From CAVWGP01 sp963754645 (lineage in GTDB: Bacteria > Pseudomonadota > Alphaproteobacteria > Bin65), in NCBI GenBank assembly GCA_963754645.1, contig CAVWGP010000004.1, positions 1,178,001-1,242,000 of the forward strand: a stretch of DNA of 64,000 bases. Direction: 5' to 3'. Position 1 is the first letter of the stretch, and each line of letters starts with the position of its first letter. Below are positions 1-12,768 of the stretch, piece after piece. A program made the translations under genes and the position numbers. The notes beneath the pieces are model-generated. The model had not been told where the DNA came from. It did no database searches and was given only the letters and a program-made list of their open reading frames with translations.

Positions 1-1434
1 GCGACCGAAGCGCTCCGGCAAGCGACAATCGAAGTGGGCGCGGGCAAGATCGTCGGCCTTGTCGGCGAGAATGGCGCCGGCAAATCGACGTTGATTCGTA
101 TCCTCGGCGGCGTGCATCGTCCGGATTCCGGCGATCTCGAATTGTTCGGGCGCCTGGTGCGGTTTCGCGATCCGCAGCACGCCATCGATGCCGGCATCGC
201 CACCATTCCCCAGGATTTGCGCATCGCGCCCGCGCTTTCGATTGCCGAGAACGTCCTGCTCGGCGCTTTGCCATGGCGGCGCTGGGCCGGCGCGCTGCCG
301 GTGCTCGACCGGCGCGCGCTCGCCGACCGGAGTCGAAAAATCCTTCTCTCGCTGGGCCTCGATGTCGATCCGGCGCGGCGGGCCGGCGCCCTCGGCCATG
401 CCGAAAGGCAACTTGTCGCCATTGCCCGTGCGCTCAGCCGCGACGCGCGCATTCTTATACTCGATGAACCGACCGCGTCATTGGAAGACCGCGAAGTCGA
501 ACGCTTGTTTTCCATTTTGCGATCGCTGCGGGATCGCGGCGTTGCGATCGTGTATGTGTCCCACCGGCTCGACGAGCTCGACCGCATTGCCGACCGCTGC
601 GTCGTCATGCGGGACGGACAGGTCGTGGCGAATTTGGCGCGGAGCGCGTTCGAGCGCGGCATCATCGTCGGCCACATGACCGGCCGGATGATCGCCGAAC
701 AGGCGCGCGGAGCCGCTGTCGCGGCCGGTGCGCCGATCTTGGAAACGGCGGTTGCCGGCGAGCGTCTTTCGCTGTGCAGCCGGGAGATTGTCGGCCTCGC
801 CGGATTGCTCGGAAGCGGTGCCGGCGGCTTGCTGCGCCAACTCTTCGGCGCCGCGCCGCCGGCGCTTGACTCCGTTCTTCATGGCCGCTCCATCGCGATC
901 CGTTCGCCTGGCGACGCCGTCGGCCGCCGTATCGCGCTGGTGTCGGGCGAACGCCAGCTCAGCCTGATTGCGGGGATGTCGGTGCGCGACAATATCGTGC
1001 TGCCGCATCTCGCCCTGTTTCGGTCGCGTTACGGCCGCAACGAGCGGGCCATCGATGCCGCTGTGTCGCGTTTGGTCGAACTCGTCGATATCAGGCCGCC
1101 GGATGGGCGCCGGCCGGTGCGCGAATTGTCCGGCGGCAACCAGCAAAAGGTCATCTTCGCCCGTTGGCTGTTGAGCCAGTTCGACGTGCTGCTGCTCGAC
1201 GAACCGACCCAGGGCATCGACGTTGCCGCCAAGGTGCAAATTCATCGCCTCATTCTCGAATTCGCCGGCAAAGGCGGCAGCGTCTTGCTGTCGACGTCCG
1301 ACATGATCGAGCTGACCGCGCTCGCCGACCGAATTTACGCGATGCGCCGGGGCCGGTTGAACGGGCAATTGCGGCGCGACGGTGCCTTCGACGAATCCGC
1401 GATGCGCCAGATGCTCGCCGGGGCCCAAGCGTGA
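1..1434 (+). CDS. Sugar ABC transporter ATP-binding protein, RbsA/XylG type (5' truncated)
   Basis: This is the cytoplasmic ATPase of a CUT2-type sugar importer; the reading frame is open from base 1, so the true start lies upstream of the window. Two fused nucleotide-binding domains are visible, as usual for this family. The first has Walker A GENGAGKST and Walker B LILDEPTASL, but its signature region reads LGHAERQ instead of a clear LSGGQ-like loop. The second has a degenerate Walker A (GLLGSGAGG), a canonical LSGGNQQK signature and LLLDEPTQGID. An asymmetric pair of ATP sites is normal in RbsA-like proteins. The stop overlaps the GTG start of the permease, so the three genes form one operon. 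The sugar cannot be deduced. Confidence 0.93.
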   Translation, partial: ATEALRQATIEVGAGKIVGLVGENGAGKSTLIRILGGVHRPDSGDLELFGRLVRFRDPQHAIDAGIATIPQDLRIAPALSIAENVLLGALPWRRWAGALPVLDRRALADRSRKILLSLGLDVDPARRAGALGHAERQLVAIARALSRDARILILDEPTASLEDREVERLFSILRSLRDRGVAIVYVSHRLDELDRIADRCVVMRDGQVVANLARSAFERGIIVGHMTGRMIAEQARGAAVAAGAPILETAVAGERLSLCSREIVGLAGLLGSGAGGLLRQLFGAAPPALDSVLHGRSIAIRSPGDAVGRRIALVSGERQLSLIAGMSVRDNIVLPHLALFRSRYGRNERAIDAAVSRLVELVDIRPPDGRRPVRELSGGNQQKVIFARWLLSQFDVLLLDEPTQGIDVAAKVQIHRLILEFAGKGGSVLLSTSDMIELTALADRIYAMRRGRLNGQLRRDGAFDESAMRQMLAGAQA

Positions 1435-2390
1435 CCACGAGCGCGGCGGTACAAACCAAAGTTCGACGGTTCTTGCGCGGACAAATACCGACCGCGGCGC
1501 TCATCGTGCTTTGCCTATTTTCCGCTGCCCTGTCGAACCGCTTTCTCACTCAGACGAATCTGACGAACGTACTCATGCAGGCTTCGGTTCTCGCGGTTCT
1601 GACGATCGGCATGACCTATGTCGTGATCAGCGGTGGCTTCGATCTTTCGGCCGGCTCGGTGATTGCGCTGTCGGGCTGCGTGGCGGCCGCGGTCATGCTT
1701 GAGATCGGCATCGCGGCCGGTGTCGCAAGCGGCATCGCCGTTGGAGCGCTGGTCGGCCTGGTTAACGGCCTGATTGTCACGCGGCTCCGGGTCAATCCGT
1801 TCATCGCCACGCTGGCAACCATGGTTCTGGTGCGCGGCGTCGTCTTGCTGATGACCGAGAGCGCGCCGATCACGGGCGACAGCGGCCTTCCGGATTCATT
1901 TGTCCGCTTCGGCATCGAGCGTCTGTTCGACATCCCCTATCTCGTCTGGACGGCGCTGTTGCTGTTCGTCGTCTTCACCTGGCTGTTGCACGCCACACCC
2001 TATGGCACGCGCTTGTTCGCGACCGGCGGAAATCGCGAGGCGGCCTATTTGTCGGGCGTTGCGGTCGATCGCATCGTCGCTTCCGCCTATGTGTGGTGCG
2101 GCGCGCTCGGCGGCATCGCCGGCGTGATGCTGGCCTCGCGGCTTCAGTCGGGTCAGCCGACGGCAGGCGAGTTCTACGAGCTCACCGCGATTGCCGCCGT
2201 GGTGCTCGGCGGCGCCGCGCTGCACGGCGGCGAAGGCAAGCTCTACAAGAGCATGATCGGCGTACTGATCATGACGGTCTTGTCGAACAGCCTGAATTTG
2301 ATGAATGTGGGATCTTACTGGCAACGCGTCGTCATCGGGGTCGTCATCGTGGCGGCCGCCGCGGCAGACCAATTTCGCGCTCGGCGTTAA
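1431..2390 (+). CDS. Sugar ABC transporter permease, RbsC/XylH type
   Basis: Inner-membrane permease of the sugar importer, about 319 residues and strongly hydrophobic with roughly eight to ten membrane segments. The family-typical stretch TYVVISGGFDLSAGSV lies near residue 60 and a glycine-rich AVVLGGAALHGGEG loop lies in the C-terminal third. The start chosen is the GTG at 1431, which overlaps the upstream TGA (GTGA); an upstream extension of the frame only runs through the ATPase gene in another frame. The partner binding protein follows after 23 bases. Confidence 0.93.
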   Translation: MTTSAAVQTKVRRFLRGQIPTAALIVLCLFSAALSNRFLTQTNLTNVLMQASVLAVLTIGMTYVVISGGFDLSAGSVIALSGCVAAAVMLEIGIAAGVASGIAVGALVGLVNGLIVTRLRVNPFIATLATMVLVRGVVLLMTESAPITGDSGLPDSFVRFGIERLFDIPYLVWTALLLFVVFTWLLHATPYGTRLFATGGNREAAYLSGVAVDRIVASAYVWCGALGGIAGVMLASRLQSGQPTAGEFYELTAIAAVVLGGAALHGGEGKLYKSMIGVLIMTVLSNSLNLMNVGSYWQRVVIGVVIVAAAAADQFRARR

Positions 2391-2413
2391 GCGGGCAAAA
2401 GAGGGAGACAAGC

Positions 2414-3349
2414 ATGATCGATCGTCGCAAGGCCATGGGATTGATGGCGGGCGCGCTGCTGGCGGCGGGCGCCGTCCCGGCTGGGGCGCAGACCAAGGAA
2501 GTTACCATCGGCGTCGCTCTCGCATCGGACACGAATCCGTTTTACATCGCGATGAAGCGCGGCATCGAGGCGCGCGCCAAGGAACTCGGCTGGAAAGTGC
2601 GCACCGTCACGGCCAATGAGGTCGTGGCGCAACAGGTCAACGGCATCCAAGACCTGATCGCGAGCAAGGTCGATGGCATCCTGGTTTCACCGATCGACGC
2701 GGTTGCCGTGGGCGCCGCCTATGAGGCCGCGGCCAAGGCGAAAATCCCGATCATCTCGATCGCGCGCCACGCCGCCTCGCCGCATCAATCGACCTTCGTC
2801 GCCATGGACGAAAAGCAGATCGGGCGCGAGATCGGCCAATGGATGGTCAAGAAGCTCGACGGCAAAGGCAAGATCGCCATGGTCAGCGGGCCGCAGGGCG
2901 CCGCAACTTTCCGCAATCTCGCCGAGGGTTTCGAGGACGTCATCAAGGCGACGCCGGGAATTGCGGTTGTTTACAAGAAGGAGTCGGCGCTGACGCGCGA
3001 GCAAGGCCTCAAGCACGGCGAGGATATACTCGTGGCGCATCCGGACATTGCCGGCATCTATGGCGGCAACGACGATCTCGCCATGGGCGCGGCCACGGCC
3101 ATCGGCGCGGCGGGAAAAAAAGGAAAAATCGTCGTCACCGGCTTGAACGGAATTCCGCCGGCGATGCGCATGGTGAAAAGCGGCGATATCCATCTGACGG
3201 TGTCGCTGAACCCGCTCGAATGGGGCAAGCTCGGGGTCGATACGATGGCCGGCTTCCTCAAGGGCGAGAAGGCCAGCGATCGGGTGCATGTCAAGCATTT
3301 GCTCGTCGACGCCGGAAATGTCGACGCGGTCCTGGCCCGGATGCAGTGA
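2414..3349 (+). CDS. Sugar ABC transporter periplasmic substrate-binding protein
   Basis: A 311-residue periplasmic binding protein of the ribose/galactose family (Peripla_BP_4). An N-terminal signal (MIDRRKAMGLMAGALLAAG, probable cleavage after GAQ) precedes the mature domain. Family features include the SDTNPFYIAMKRGIEA start of the first lobe, ISPIDAVAV-like text near residue 95, and GIYGGNDDLAMGA in the second lobe. GAGGGAGA just before the ATG serves as ribosome-binding site. It completes the operon with the two preceding genes. The closely packed convergent HAD gene begins 13 bases beyond its stop. Confidence 0.92.
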   Translation: MIDRRKAMGLMAGALLAAGAVPAGAQTKEVTIGVALASDTNPFYIAMKRGIEARAKELGWKVRTVTANEVVAQQVNGIQDLIASKVDGILVSPIDAVAVGAAYEAAAKAKIPIISIARHAASPHQSTFVAMDEKQIGREIGQWMVKKLDGKGKIAMVSGPQGAATFRNLAEGFEDVIKATPGIAVVYKKESALTREQGLKHGEDILVAHPDIAGIYGGNDDLAMGAATAIGAAGKKGKIVVTGLNGIPPAMRMVKSGDIHLTVSLNPLEWGKLGVDTMAGFLKGEKASDRVHVKHLLVDAGNVDAVLARMQ

Positions 3350-3362
3350 CGCCTGAGCCGCG

Positions 3363-4157
3363 TCAACGCGCGGCGAGCAGATAGTCCGCGATTTCCGCGA
3401 ATCCGTCGCCGCCCCGCCGGCGCGCGACATAGGCCGGCTCGGCAGCGATACGGCCCATAAAATCCAGGACGTTTGCGACGCCGACGGCATTTGGAAAATA
3501 GCCGAACATGGGCGCATCGTTCGGCGAATCGCCGACGTAAACGACCCGGTCTTTGATTCGTTCGAGGTCGCGGCCAAATTCTTCTTGGACGAGGCGCCGG
3601 CTCATCGAGAGCTTGTCCCAAGTGCCGTACCAGATATTGACGTGGATCGAGCTGACCTTCGCCATGGCGCCGGCGCGGCGCGCGATTTCGGCAATCCGTT
3701 CGGCCTTGGCAAAACTCAAGGGGCGAACGTCTTCGCGGAAATCGATGGCGAGATCGAAGGCGCGGTAATCTTGATCCGCTGAAATGGCCGACCCCGGCAC
3801 CTGGCTGAGAATGCGCGAGCCGAGCCGTTCGAGCCGCCGGCGCGTTTTGCCGATCTCCGCGGTCGGCAAGGAATAGCGCCGGATCATCCGCGACCGTTTT
3901 TTGTCGTAATGAAAATAGAGCGCGCCGTTTTCGCCGACGACGCCATCGACCGGCCATTGCCGAGCGATCAAGTCGCACCAGCCGGCGGGCCGCCCGGTGA
4001 CCGGAATGACCAGCAGCCCCGCGCGTTGAAGCCTTTCCATCGCGGCATAGGCAGCCGACCCCAGGCGCCCGTCGTCGGTCAGCGTGTCGTCGATATCGGT
4101 CAAAACCGCGAGCACGCGGCGGCGCGCCGGCCGCGGCATCTGGCGCAAGGGCTTCAT
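3363..4157 (-). CDS. HAD-IIB family phosphatase (sucrose/mannosyl-phosphoglycerate phosphatase-like)
   Basis: Predicted Mg2+-dependent sugar-phosphate phosphatase of 264 residues. Motif I is DIDDTLT near the N-terminus, with the nucleophile and acid/base aspartates; motif II is the PVTGRP stretch; motif IV is YVGDSPNDAPMF near residue 220. A cap domain (subclass IIB) occupies the middle. The ATG at 4157 has a GGGAG ribosome-binding site about nine bases upstream and is preferred to an in-frame GTG at 4193. It is convergent with the sugar transporter and divergent from the next hydrolase, so a role in handling an imported sugar phosphate is possible but only inferred. Confidence 0.85.
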   Translation of the reverse strand: MKPLRQMPRPARRRVLAVLTDIDDTLTDDGRLGSAAYAAMERLQRAGLLVIPVTGRPAGWCDLIARQWPVDGVVGENGALYFHYDKKRSRMIRRYSLPTAEIGKTRRRLERLGSRILSQVPGSAISADQDYRAFDLAIDFREDVRPLSFAKAERIAEIARRAGAMAKVSSIHVNIWYGTWDKLSMSRRLVQEEFGRDLERIKDRVVYVGDSPNDAPMFGYFPNAVGVANVLDFMGRIAAEPAYVARRRGGDGFAEIADYLLAAR

Positions 4158-4234
4158 GTTCGCTGGCTCCCAACCTCGCCCGCGTGCTGCCACAGTTGCG
4201 GGTCAAAGACAATGACAGCCAACAACGCAACCGC

Positions 4235-5444
4235 ATGCCGACGAAACAGCGCCGAGCCAATTCCTCCGCCTCCGTGCCCCGCCGCTTGCTGCGCTGGCTT
4301 GGGCGCGGCGTTACCGCCTTTGTCGCCGTCGTCATGCTCGGCTCCGCCTATTTGGCGCTGGTTCCGACCCGGTTGGTCGAAACGGTGCTCATCATGATGG
4401 ATGTCGCCGCCGGCCAGTCGTCCACGCCTTTGAAACAGCGCACGGCCGTGCCGCGCTTCGAGCGCGTGATCTACGATATTGGCGACAAGACGCATCGCGC
4501 ATTGCTGGTGCATCCCGCCGAACTCGACGCCGCTTGCGGCTGTCGTTCTCGTGCCGGGCGCGGTGCCGGATGGCCCCGACGATCCGCGCCTGCAAGCCTT
4601 TGCCGGCACCCTCGCCCGCGCCCGTTTCCTGGTCCTCATTCCCGATTCGCCGTCGATGCGCCAATTGCTGCTTTCGCCCGAGGATGCGAACACCGTCGCC
4701 GACGCGGTGCTCTATCTCGACAAGCGCCGCGCGCAGGCGCGTTTCGGTCGCATCGGCATCAGCGCCGTGTCCTACGCCGTCGGACCGAGCGTCATCGCCG
4801 CGCTGCGCTCCGACGTGCGCGACAAGGTCGATTTCGTCTTCGCCATCGGCGGCTATTACAGCATGGTCGATGCGCTTCGCTACTTGACGACCGGATATTT
4901 CCGCGCGCCGGGAGACGGGCGCGAGACGCCGTGGCGCGAGGGCAAGCCGGATTTCGTTATGATCTGGCGATTCATCTTATACAACGCGATACTGATCCAG
5001 CCGCCGCGCGATCAAGTGGCCCTGATGGCGCTGGCACAAGTCAAGATGCGCAATCTTGATGCCAATCCCAACCCTTTCCTCGAAAATATCGGCGACGAGG
5101 CCGCGTCCGTCTACGCCCTGGCGTCGAATGGCAATCCGGACCGCGTCGAGCGCCTGATCGCGGGACTGCCGGCGAAGCTGCGCGACGGCATGCGCGGATT
5201 GGACCTCGCGACGCGCGATCTGAGCGTGCTCAAGGCTCGCCTGATCCTTGTCCACGGCCGCGACGATCGCATCATACCGCCCGGCGAAAGCATCCGCTTG
5301 GCGGGCGCGGCGCCGCCCGGCCGGGTCCGGCTTTATTTGCTCGACGCCCTGGTGCACGCGCAGCTTGGTCCGCTAGCGGTTCCCGATCTCATCCGCATGT
5401 GGCGCGCGACCTCGGCTTTGCTCGACGAACGCGACGGCCGATAG
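4235..5444 (+). CDS. Membrane-anchored alpha/beta hydrolase (apparent +1 frameshift)
   Basis: As read, the coding frame changes by +1 near 4525-4533; joining the frames gives a coherent protein of about 402 residues. Basic residues then a single hydrophobic segment (FVAVVMLGSAYLALV) near residue 30 suggest an inner-membrane anchor with the hydrolase domain outside. The core shows VVLVPGAVPDGPDD, a nucleophile-elbow candidate GISAVS (not the usual GxSxG), an aspartate in LVHGRDDRIIPP and a histidine in ALVHAQLG. Substrate is unknown. ATG at 4235 is preferred over an upstream GTG at 4184. The frameshift resembles the others in this window and is probably a sequence error. Confidence 0.7.
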
Positions 5445-5456
5445 TCGCCGGCGAGA

Positions 5457-6656
5457 CTATCCCCAGCGCCAGAAGTCCTGGCCTTCGGCCAAGAGCGAGC
5501 GCGACAGCACCATTTTGTGCACTTCGGATGCGCCGTCGACCAAACGCGCCTGACGCGCGTAGCGATACATCCATTCCAACAGCGTATCCTTGGAATAGCC
5601 TTTCGCGCCCATGAGCTGGATCGCGGTATCGATGCATTTGTGCAGCAACTCGGATACCGCGACTTTGGCGATCGAGACTTCCTTGCGCGCGAAGTCGCCC
5701 TGATCGAGTTTCCAGGCGGCGTGCATCGTCAGCAAGCGGCCGATCTGGATTTCCATCGCCGCCTCGCCGAGCATCCATTGCACGCCTTCGTGCTCGGCGA
5801 GCGTCGTGCCGAAGCTCTTGCGCTCGCGCACATGGTCCGAGCAGATGGCAAGCGCGCGCTTCGCCATGCCGAGCCAGCGCATGCAATGGGTGAGGCGCGC
5901 GGTGCCGAGCCGGATTTGCGTCGCTTTCAAGCCGTCGCCGACCGCCATCAAGCGATTGCCGTCGGGAACAACCAGCTCGTTGAAAATCAGCTCGCAATGG
6001 CCGCCGTGTTCTTCCGGACCCATGATGCCGATGCGGCGCTTGATTTCCCAACCCGGATCGTTGCGGTCGAACAGGAAGGCGGTCAGGCCCTTGCTCGGAT
6101 GGTCCGAGGTGCGCGCGACAAGAATGAAATGCTGCGCTTCGCCGGCGCCGGTGATGAACCACTTGTGGCCCTGGATCACCCATTTGTCGCCCTTCTGCGT
6201 CGCGCGCGTCAGCATCATGCCGGCCGGATCGGAGCCGGCGCCGGGCTGCGGCTCGGTCATGACGAAGGAGGAGCGGACCTTGCCGTCGATGATCGGCTGC
6301 AGCCAGCGCTCCTTCTGCGCCTCGGTCGCGACGCGGTTGAGCAAGATCATATTGCCGTCGTCGGGCGCCGCGCAGTTGAAGGCGACGGGTCCGAAAATCG
6401 AGCGGCCCGCCTCCTCGTAGCACGCGGCCATGCCGACCACGGGCAAGCCCTGCCCGCCCCGCGCCTTCGGCATGGCGAAGGACCACAGCCCGGCGGCCCT
6501 GGCCTTGGCGCGCAGCGGCTTCAATGCCGCGTCGGCGATGTTCTCATGGGCATCGTAGGATGCGGACCGCGATTCGAGCGGAATGACGTGCTCGTCGAGG
6601 AAGGCGCGGATGCGCTTGCAGTAATCGTCGATTTCCGGCGCGAGGCGAAAGTCCAT
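5457..6656 (-). CDS. Acyl-CoA dehydrogenase family protein
   Basis: FAD-dependent acyl-CoA dehydrogenase of 399 residues, oxidising an acyl-CoA at the alpha-beta bond and passing electrons to ETF. Family signatures are FVMTEPQPGAGSDPAG in the middle domain, GHKWFITGAGE, and a C-terminal QLMGAKGYSKDTLLEWMYRYAR helix region. The N-terminus fits the longer ACAD10/11-like relatives. It starts 13 bases after the stop of the SDR gene and the two are surely one operon, suggesting a shared catabolic route; the substrate is not evident. Confidence 0.92.
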   Translation of the reverse strand: MDFRLAPEIDDYCKRIRAFLDEHVIPLESRSASYDAHENIADAALKPLRAKARAAGLWSFAMPKARGGQGLPVVGMAACYEEAGRSIFGPVAFNCAAPDDGNMILLNRVATEAQKERWLQPIIDGKVRSSFVMTEPQPGAGSDPAGMMLTRATQKGDKWVIQGHKWFITGAGEAQHFILVARTSDHPSKGLTAFLFDRNDPGWEIKRRIGIMGPEEHGGHCELIFNELVVPDGNRLMAVGDGLKATQIRLGTARLTHCMRWLGMAKRALAICSDHVRERKSFGTTLAEHEGVQWMLGEAAMEIQIGRLLTMHAAWKLDQGDFARKEVSIAKVAVSELLHKCIDTAIQLMGAKGYSKDTLLEWMYRYARQARLVDGASEVHKMVLSRSLLAEGQDFWRWG

Positions 6657-6669
6657 TGTCCAGTCCCTG

Positions 6670-7441
6670 TCAAACCGAAGCGACCGAGAGTCCGCCGTCG
6701 ATTTCGACGACGGCGCCGGTCATATAGGCGGAACGATCCGACGCCAGCAGGATCAGCATCGGCGTCAGCTCGTCGATCGAGCCGAAGCGGCGCTGCGGAA
6801 TCCGGTTCTTCAAGCCCGTCGCCGGCCTCCGAAGTGAGGAATTTCCGGTTGATGTCGGTCAGGAAATAGCCCGGCGCGAGCGCGTTGACGCGGATGTCGT
6901 AACGCGCCAATTCGGTGGCCATCGATTTGGTGAGCTGGATGAGCCCGGCTTTCGATGCGCAATATTCATGCACCTGGGACGAAACCCGCGCATAGCCGAG
7001 AATCGACGCGATATTGACGATGCTGCCCGGTTGCTTCAGCGCCGCCAGGCGCTTGGCGAATTCGAACGACAACATCCAGGCGCCCTTGAGGTTCGTGTCG
7101 AGCACCGTGTCCCAGTCCGCCTCGGTGTGCTCGAAAATCGGCTTGCGCGCCACGACGCCGGAATTGTTGACCAGGACATTGACCGTCCCCAAAGCGGCCT
7201 CGGCCGCGGCGAGTCCAGCGCGGACACTGGCGGCGTCGGTCACGTCCATGGCGACGGAAGCGGCCTTGCCGCCGGCGCCCGCGATTTCGCGCTGCACGGC
7301 GTCGAGCTTGTCCATGCGGCGCCCGGCCAGCGCGACCTTCGCGCCGCAGGACGCCAGCGCCATGGCAAAGCCGCCGCCCAAGCCGCCCGACGCACCCGTG
7401 ACCAGCGCAACTTTGCCTTCGAGATCGAATGTCAGCGACAT
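6670..7441 (-). CDS. SDR family oxidoreductase (apparent +1 frameshift)
   Basis: NAD(P)-dependent short-chain dehydrogenase, 256 residues once a +1 shift near 6810 is corrected. The cofactor loop VTGASGGLGGGFA is at residues 12-24, NNSG follows at about residue 90, and the catalytic Ser...YCASK set lies near 145-165. After the shift the expected C-terminus appears (RIPQRRFG, then SAYMTGAVVEIDGGLS and a stop at 6670-6672). Without correction the frame runs into unrelated sequence. It is the upstream gene of the acyl-CoA dehydrogenase operon. Confidence 0.85.
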
Positions 7442-7552
7442 GGCATCCTCGACGATTTTACGATTGCTAGGCCCATGCTTGCCGCCGGTCAATGCGGCGT
7501 GCGCCGCGAATTGCGATTGGCTGCAATGCGCGTTTTGCGTTAGAGTTGAACC

Positions 7553-8224
7553 ATGTTCAAGATCGCGATCGACATCGTCTCCGACGCCATTTGCCCCTGG
7601 TGCTACATCGGCAAGCGCCGCCTCGAGCGCGCGCTCGCCGCCGCGCCCAAGGATATCGAAACCGTCATCGGCTGGCGGCCGTTCCAGCTCAATCCCGACA
7701 TGCCACCCGAGGGCATGGACCGGCGCCGCTATCTCGCCGAAAAATTCGGCGGCGAGGCGCGCGCGGACAAGGTCTATCAGAACGTCATCGATGTCGGCGC
7801 CGCCGAAGGCATTGCTTTCGATTTCAAGGCCATCCGGCAGACGCCGAATACGATCGACGCCCACCGCCTGATCGAACGCGCCACCGCGGCCGGCAAACAG
7901 GACGCAATGGTCGAACGCCTGTTCCGCGCTTACTTTCTCGAAGGCCGCAATCTCTCGGATCGCGCCACGCTCGTCGCCATGGCAGTCGAAGCCGGTCTGC
8001 CCGAGGACGCGACGCAGCGCTTTCTCGAAAGCCGCGACTTGGTCGAGCGCATCGAATCCGAAGACGCGATGGCGCGGCGCATGGGCATCCAGGGCGTGCC
8101 CTGCTTCATTTTCGACCGGAAATACGCCGTATCCGGCGCCCAGGAGCCGGACGTGTTCCTTGAAGTCTTCGAAACGCTGCGCCGCGAAAGTGCCGCAGCC
8201 GCCTCATCGGCCGGCGCCGAATAG
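7553..8224 (+). CDS. DsbA family oxidoreductase, FrnE-like
   Basis: Cytoplasmic thioredoxin-fold protein of 223 residues without a signal peptide. The redox motif CPWC is at residues 14-17 in the setting SDAICPWCYIGKRRLE, typical of FrnE/polyketide-type DsbA relatives. The helical insertion and the cis-proline segment GVPCFIFDRKYAVSGAQ near residue 180 are present. Likely a disulfide oxidoreductase or glutathione-dependent isomerase relative; the exact substrate is unknown. It is divergent from the SDR operon and convergent with DUF4337, stopping four bases away. Confidence 0.88.
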   Translation: MFKIAIDIVSDAICPWCYIGKRRLERALAAAPKDIETVIGWRPFQLNPDMPPEGMDRRRYLAEKFGGEARADKVYQNVIDVGAAEGIAFDFKAIRQTPNTIDAHRLIERATAAGKQDAMVERLFRAYFLEGRNLSDRATLVAMAVEAGLPEDATQRFLESRDLVERIESEDAMARRMGIQGVPCFIFDRKYAVSGAQEPDVFLEVFETLRRESAAAASSAGAE

Positions 8225-8227
8225 CGT

Positions 8228-8839
8228 CTATTCCAAAAATCCGATGTGGACCAGCAGGGTGTAGGCGTTTACGAGCAGAAAGATTCCGAGCACGCTCAGG
8301 CCATAACTGACGAACAGCAGAATCGTCGATCCGGTTACCAGGCTGACCGAGGCCAGGACAATCGCGATCTGAAGGAAGGCTTGGCTGTAGTCGAAATAGG
8401 GATCTTTCGCCTGCGCTTTGTTGCGAACTTCCTCATGGCGCTTGGCCTTGGCCGCGATTTCTTTTTTTCCGTCGCCGGCCTGCGGATCGCTCTCGTAGCG
8501 CGCGACCGTAGCGCGATGCTTGGCGATCACATCCTGCACCTGCTTCTTGACTTCGGGCGGCATGTCGGGGCGCGTCGCAACCAAAACGGTAAGCTCGTCG
8601 GCGGCCAGTGAAACCGACGTCTGCCGGATATTCTTGGCTTGGAAGAAGGCCCAATAATTCGAGGCCTCGATATTGTTGTTGATCATGTCCTTCGTCGCGT
8701 TGCTGCCGCCGAGCGCGGCAACGGCCAGGAGCACGGCGAGAATCGAAATGAAAACGGCAACCAATTGATTCCGCCTTTTGTAGCCGTCGCCTTCCGCGTT
8801 TTTGATTTCTTCCGTGATATCTTCCGGCTTAAAGGCCAT
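8228..8839 (-). CDS. DUF4337 domain-containing membrane protein
   Basis: A 203-residue protein matching the DUF4337 pattern: a short charged N-terminus, a membrane segment (LVAVFISILAVLLAVAALGG), the conserved NNNIEASNYWAFFQAKNIRQT stretch, a soluble coiled-coil-prone middle rich in K/E, and two C-terminal hydrophobic segments. No enzymatic motif is visible and the function of the family is not known. It lies downstream of no obvious partner; mfd is on the same strand but ends beyond it with about 80 bases between. Confidence 0.85.
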   Translation of the reverse strand: MAFKPEDITEEIKNAEGDGYKRRNQLVAVFISILAVLLAVAALGGSNATKDMINNNIEASNYWAFFQAKNIRQTSVSLAADELTVLVATRPDMPPEVKKQVQDVIAKHRATVARYESDPQAGDGKKEIAAKAKRHEEVRNKAQAKDPYFDYSQAFLQIAIVLASVSLVTGSTILLFVSYGLSVLGIFLLVNAYTLLVHIGFLE

Positions 8840-8918
8840 ATCGTCTCGCTTTTCGTTTTTTTAATGAGTTGGCTCGCGGCGATCCTAGTGAGCCGCCGCG
8901 CCTCGGCAATAGCCGATT

Positions 8919-12395
<3,477 letters not shown>

Positions 12396-12402
12396 TGCGC
12401 CG

Positions 12403-12693
12403 CTATCGCCGGCGCCGGCCGGCATGGAAGGCGACAATGCGTCCGAGCACGAAATGCGGAACCGTGGCCGGCGCGGATTCGCGGCCGAGAATCCATTCAT
12501 ACAAATCCGGCTCGGGCTGATCGAGGAGGATCTGGTACTCGGCCAGCTCCGCGTCGCTGAAATCGTCCAGGCAAGAATCGGCGAAGGGCCCGAGCAGCAG
12601 GTCCAGCTCTTTCGTTCCGCGATGCCAGGAACGGAACTTCAGGCGCTTGCGCAAATTCTGGCGCGCATCATGGCCGGCGGAGGTCGATGTCAC
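12403..12693 (-). CDS. sdhE: FAD assembly factor SdhE
   Basis: A 96-residue protein of the SdhE/DUF339 (succinate dehydrogenase assembly factor 2) family, which promotes covalent flavinylation of succinate dehydrogenase. Visible features are the RKRLKFRSWHRGTKELDLLLG motif with the conserved RGxxE-like stretch, and LLDQPEPDLYEWI in the second half. The start is a GTG at 12693; no in-frame ATG exists nearby. It sits between mfd and the divergent recG, whose start is 75 bases away, so the promoters of both strands must lie in or around that gap. Confidence 0.93.
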   Translation of the reverse strand: MTSTSAGHDARQNLRKRLKFRSWHRGTKELDLLLGPFADSCLDDFSDAELAEYQILLDQPEPDLYEWILGRESAPATVPHFVLGRIVAFHAGRRRR

Positions 12694-12768
12694 GATGGAT
12701 CATGCCTTGGCTGGAGCGGCGTTTCCTATAGTCTGGCCGCGCAGCCATTGCCAGCCTCCGATTTCACG

